Below, one piece after another: positions 6,095-7,996 of a stretch of 7,996 bases of DNA (position 1 is the first letter of the stretch; each line of letters begins with the position of its first letter). The notes below the pieces were generated by a model, which saw nothing but the letters and a program-made list of their open reading frames with translations, had not been told where the DNA came from and did not search any database. Made by a program: the position numbers and the translations under genes. The DNA comes from Verrucomicrobiota bacterium (GTDB lineage: Bacteria > Verrucomicrobiota > Verrucomicrobiia > Opitutales > Opitutaceae): positions 1 to 7,996 of the forward strand of contig JAEYYL010000099.1 of NCBI GenBank assembly GCA_023430825.1, in the 5' to 3' direction.

Positions 6095-7663
6095 ATGAGC
6101 CGTCCGCTGGCCGAACGCTGGAGAAAACTCGTCCAGCTCTACCAAAAGGAGATCTGGCAGCCGGGCCAGCTCCAGGGTTTCTCGCTGCAAGGAGTGTTTT
6201 ATGCGATCCTCCGCGTGGTCTCGATCACCTGGACGGTCTTCGCCGAGACGAAGGCCGCCAGCCGCGCCGCCGCCCTCAGCTTCAGTTCGCTCCTTGGTCT
6301 CGGTCCGCTCGTCGCGCTGACCGTGCTCGTCGCCGGATTCGCCCTGGATAACAAAGACCCCAATCTCGCCGCCAACACCCTGAGCCGGCTGATCAATTTC
6401 GTCGCCCCCCAGGTCGGCCAATACGGCAAGCTTCCCCACAACCGCGAACCCGTGCCCGCCGCGACGCCCGACGGACGCACGCCGGCGGCCGTTCCATCGA
6501 GCGCCGCACCGACCGCGCGCGTGGAATTGTCCGCCGCCTCGACCGACGTGCAGCTCAACCCCCGGCTCGTGCAGATGATGAACAGTTTCATCAGCCAGGG
6601 CCGCTCCGGCTCGGCCGGCGTCGTCGGCTTCTTCTCCTTCATGCTGATCGTCCTCCTGCTGTTCAAGACGGTGGAGGACACGTTCAACGAAATCTGGGGC
6701 GTGCGCAGCGGGCGCTCCGTCGTCATGCGCATCGTCTATTACTGGACGATCCTCACGCTCGGCGCGATTTTGTTCTTCGCCTCCGTCACGCTGCTCGGCG
6801 CCGGCGCGTTCGTCAGCGTCTTCGAGGATGCCGTCGAGCAACTGCCCTTCTCGGACCAGGTGGCGCTGGTGCTGCAATGGTCGCTGCCGGCATTTTCATT
6901 CACCCTGCTCGTGGTGCTGCTCACGATTTTTTACCGGATCATTCCCAACACCCGCGTTTTTTGGCGGGCCGCATTCATCGGCGCGGTCGTGGTCGCGTCG
7001 CTGCTGATGTTGAACAACTACCTCGCGTTCCTCTACGTGCGCCGCGTGATCCTGACGGAAAGCCTCTATGGTTCGCTCGGCTTCCCACTCGTGGTGATGT
7101 TCGGCCTCTACATCTTCTGGCTCTATGTGCTGATCGGAGGCCAGATCAGCTATGCGGTGCAGAACGTCCATTTCCGCAACAGCCAGGCCGCGTGGGGCCA
7201 TCTCTCCCAGTCGATGCGCGAGCGCCTGCTGCTCGTCGTGCTGCTCACCATCAGCCGGCGTTTTCAAGACTGCCTTCCGCCCATCGCCGCCTCGCACCTC
7301 GGCAGCATGATCAAGGTCCCGACCCAGATTCTGAACGAGTGCCTCAACCGCCTCGTCGATTTGAAACTCATCACCCCGCTCCCGTCCACGAGCGAGGATT
7401 CATCCGACCTGCTCTACCAGCCGGCGCGCCCGCTAAACCGGATCACCCTGGCAGATTTCAAGACGCTCGACGACAATCTCGGCGACGATCCCGTCGGCAG
7501 TTCGCTCGACCAGCTCGATCCGATTCTTCTCCGCTACAACCAGGAGGTCGCCAAGCTCGGGGAACGCGCCTTTCTGCAGAAAACGCTCGAACAGCTCCTG
7601 GCCGAGTTTCCTTTCGATCAGTCACGACCGCCCTTCGCCCTCGGCGAAAGCCGCCGCGCGTAG
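6095..7663 (+). CDS. YihY/virulence factor BrkB family membrane protein
   Basis: A 522-residue inner-membrane protein of the YihY/BrkB family, once misannotated as ribonuclease BN; its molecular role is unsettled (transport or envelope functions have been proposed). Visible family features are ASRAAALSFSSLLGLGPLVA (55-74, first helix), VEDTFNEIWGVRSGRS (193-208), then helices near 213-240, 261-283 and 291-315, and YGSLGFPLVVMFGLYIFWLY (325-344) followed by IGGQISYAVQN (347-357). Between the first and second helices is a long Pro/Ala/Thr-rich insert (about 112-156), probably an extracytoplasmic loop. After the last helix, residues about 375-445 (RERLLLVVLLTISRRF, then LGSMIKVPTQILNECLNRLV) look like a winged-helix-like domain seen in longer family members. 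An acidic, Asp/Leu-rich tail follows. The ATG at 6095 is the first sensible start, 22 bp after the GYF_2 gene, with no clear Shine-Dalgarno. No terminator with a T-run is seen downstream. Confidence 0.92.
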   Translation: MSRPLAERWRKLVQLYQKEIWQPGQLQGFSLQGVFYAILRVVSITWTVFAETKAASRAAALSFSSLLGLGPLVALTVLVAGFALDNKDPNLAANTLSRLINFVAPQVGQYGKLPHNREPVPAATPDGRTPAAVPSSAAPTARVELSAASTDVQLNPRLVQMMNSFISQGRSGSAGVVGFFSFMLIVLLLFKTVEDTFNEIWGVRSGRSVVMRIVYYWTILTLGAILFFASVTLLGAGAFVSVFEDAVEQLPFSDQVALVLQWSLPAFSFTLLVVLLTIFYRIIPNTRVFWRAAFIGAVVVASLLMLNNYLAFLYVRRVILTESLYGSLGFPLVVMFGLYIFWLYVLIGGQISYAVQNVHFRNSQAAWGHLSQSMRERLLLVVLLTISRRFQDCLPPIAASHLGSMIKVPTQILNECLNRLVDLKLITPLPSTSEDSSDLLYQPARPLNRITLADFKTLDDNLGDDPVGSSLDQLDPILLRYNQEVAKLGERAFLQKTLEQLLAEFPFDQSRPPFALGESRRA

Positions 7664-7870
7664 CCGCGCCATCGCGCCGCCCGGCGCTTGCTCGCGAGAT
7701 TCATTTCACCGCGCTCACGGCATTCCGGCGCCGTCAAAAGCTCCCTGCGACGCTGACCCCGCTGACCCGGCTCCGCCTCCTCTCCCGCATCCGTCACACG
7801 CGCCGCAAATGCCGCCGGGGCGTGACGTCGGAAAGGCCGGATTGGCGGATTGGCGACGCCGATCGCCGGG
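7664..7870. other. Intergenic stretch without a recognisable gene; 3' exon side of the group II intron
   Basis: I see no convincing gene here. Short tandem repeats are present: GCTGACCCC/GCTGACCCG near 7754-7771 and GGATTGGC twice in a row (7839-7854). A small hairpin GGCGA-CGCCGA-TCGCC (7852-7867) abuts the end of the group II intron at 7871. Open frames that cross this stretch have compositions typical of GC-rich shadows. Confidence 0.4.
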
Positions 7871-7945
7871 ATCGAGTAGCCAGGGAGGTTGCCCTCCCCT
7901 GGCTCTCACACCACCGGACATGCGGTTCACGCATCCGGCGGTTCC
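7871..7945 (-). ncRNA. Group II intron domains V and VI
   Basis: Domain V: on the minus strand ACCGCCGGAU (7942-7933) pairs with GUCCGGUGGU (7919-7910). This includes a G-U wobble in the CGC catalytic triad (7940-7938), a two-base bulge (AU, 7921-7920) on the 3' side, and a short GCG/CGC upper stem with a UGAAC loop. The CCGGATGCG...CGCATGTCCGG core closely follows the bacterial domain V consensus. Domain VI: AGCCAGG plus AGG pairs with CCT plus CCTGGCT around a GCAA tetraloop (GNRA type) with one bulged G. The candidate branch-point A is at 7877-7878, seven to eight bases from the intron end. This element is the catalytic heart and branch-site helix of a self-splicing retroelement RNA. Confidence 0.75.
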
Positions 7946-7996
7946 TCAAGAGGAGGAGTTGGCGCAGGCGTTCAGGGTATCGAGCAGGTTGATGAG
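7871..7996 (-). mobile_element. Group II intron, 3' terminal part (continues beyond the window)
   Basis: Read on the minus strand, this edge has the order expected at the 3' end of a bacterial group II intron: a domain V hairpin (7942-7910), a short GA-rich joiner (TGTGAGAG), a domain VI hairpin (7904-7878) and the terminal CTACTCGAT ending at 7871. The rest of the intron, including any reverse transcriptase/maturase gene in domain IV, would lie to the right of the window. A minus-strand frame entering at 7996 ends at TGA (7948-7946), three bases before the domain V region, encoding LINLLDTLNACANSSS. I cannot identify it as a maturase C-terminus. Whether the intron is full length or a fragment cannot be told here. 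Confidence 0.75.

Noticed and set aside
6877..7992. Plus-strand open frame overlapping the YihY/BrkB gene and running to the window end
   Set aside because: It is the +1 shadow of the YihY/BrkB gene with Arg/Pro-rich composition and continues into the antisense of the intron.

Overview
The window comes from a GC-rich bacterial chromosome with mostly housekeeping and metabolic genes. I suspect a member of the Verrucomicrobiota, near Opitutaceae. This rests on the combination of a PuuD-type urate oxidase, a GYF_2-domain membrane protein, a YihY/BrkB protein with a C-terminal extension, and intergenic 'GAAGCTCCAA' and 'GGCGGGG' palindromes. It is inference, not proof. None of the six likely starts has an obvious Shine-Dalgarno sequence at normal spacing.

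Layout, left to right. (1) 11-232 (+) encodes a small two-helix membrane protein. A nested palindrome follows (236-295), then a Rho-independent terminator (315-344) serving the minus-strand gene to its right. (2) 380-1771 (-) encodes a pyrimidine-nucleoside (thymidine) phosphorylase family protein. Its signature loop is rewritten and it carries a His/Gly/Asn-rich insert. (3) 1970-3169 (-) encodes PuuD, a membrane urate oxidase with a C-terminal cytochrome c domain. (4) A 140-bp divergent intergenic region with a 7-bp-arm palindrome separates puuD from argS. (5) 3310-5118 (+) is argS, arginyl-tRNA synthetase, with an AT-rich perfect inverted repeat inside the reading frame. (6) 5119-5322 holds a composite inverted-repeat element built from GAAGCTCCAA units. 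(7) 5323-6072 (+) is a GYF_2-domain multi-pass membrane protein, followed 22 bp later by (8) 6095-7663 (+), a YihY/BrkB-family membrane protein; the two are probably co-transcribed. (9) 7664-7870 has no recognisable gene. (10) At the right edge, on the minus strand, lies the 3' end of a group II intron (domain V, domain VI and terminal CTACTCGAT), which runs out of the window.

How the genes relate: the two minus-strand genes both concern nucleic-acid base turnover, urate oxidation in the purine branch and pyrimidine-nucleoside phosphorolysis. They are 198 bp apart with a candidate promoter between them, so a functional link is plausible but an operon is not shown. argS is independent housekeeping. 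The most unusual items are the phosphorylase's altered phosphate-loop signature, the operator-like palindrome in argS, and the group II intron terminus.
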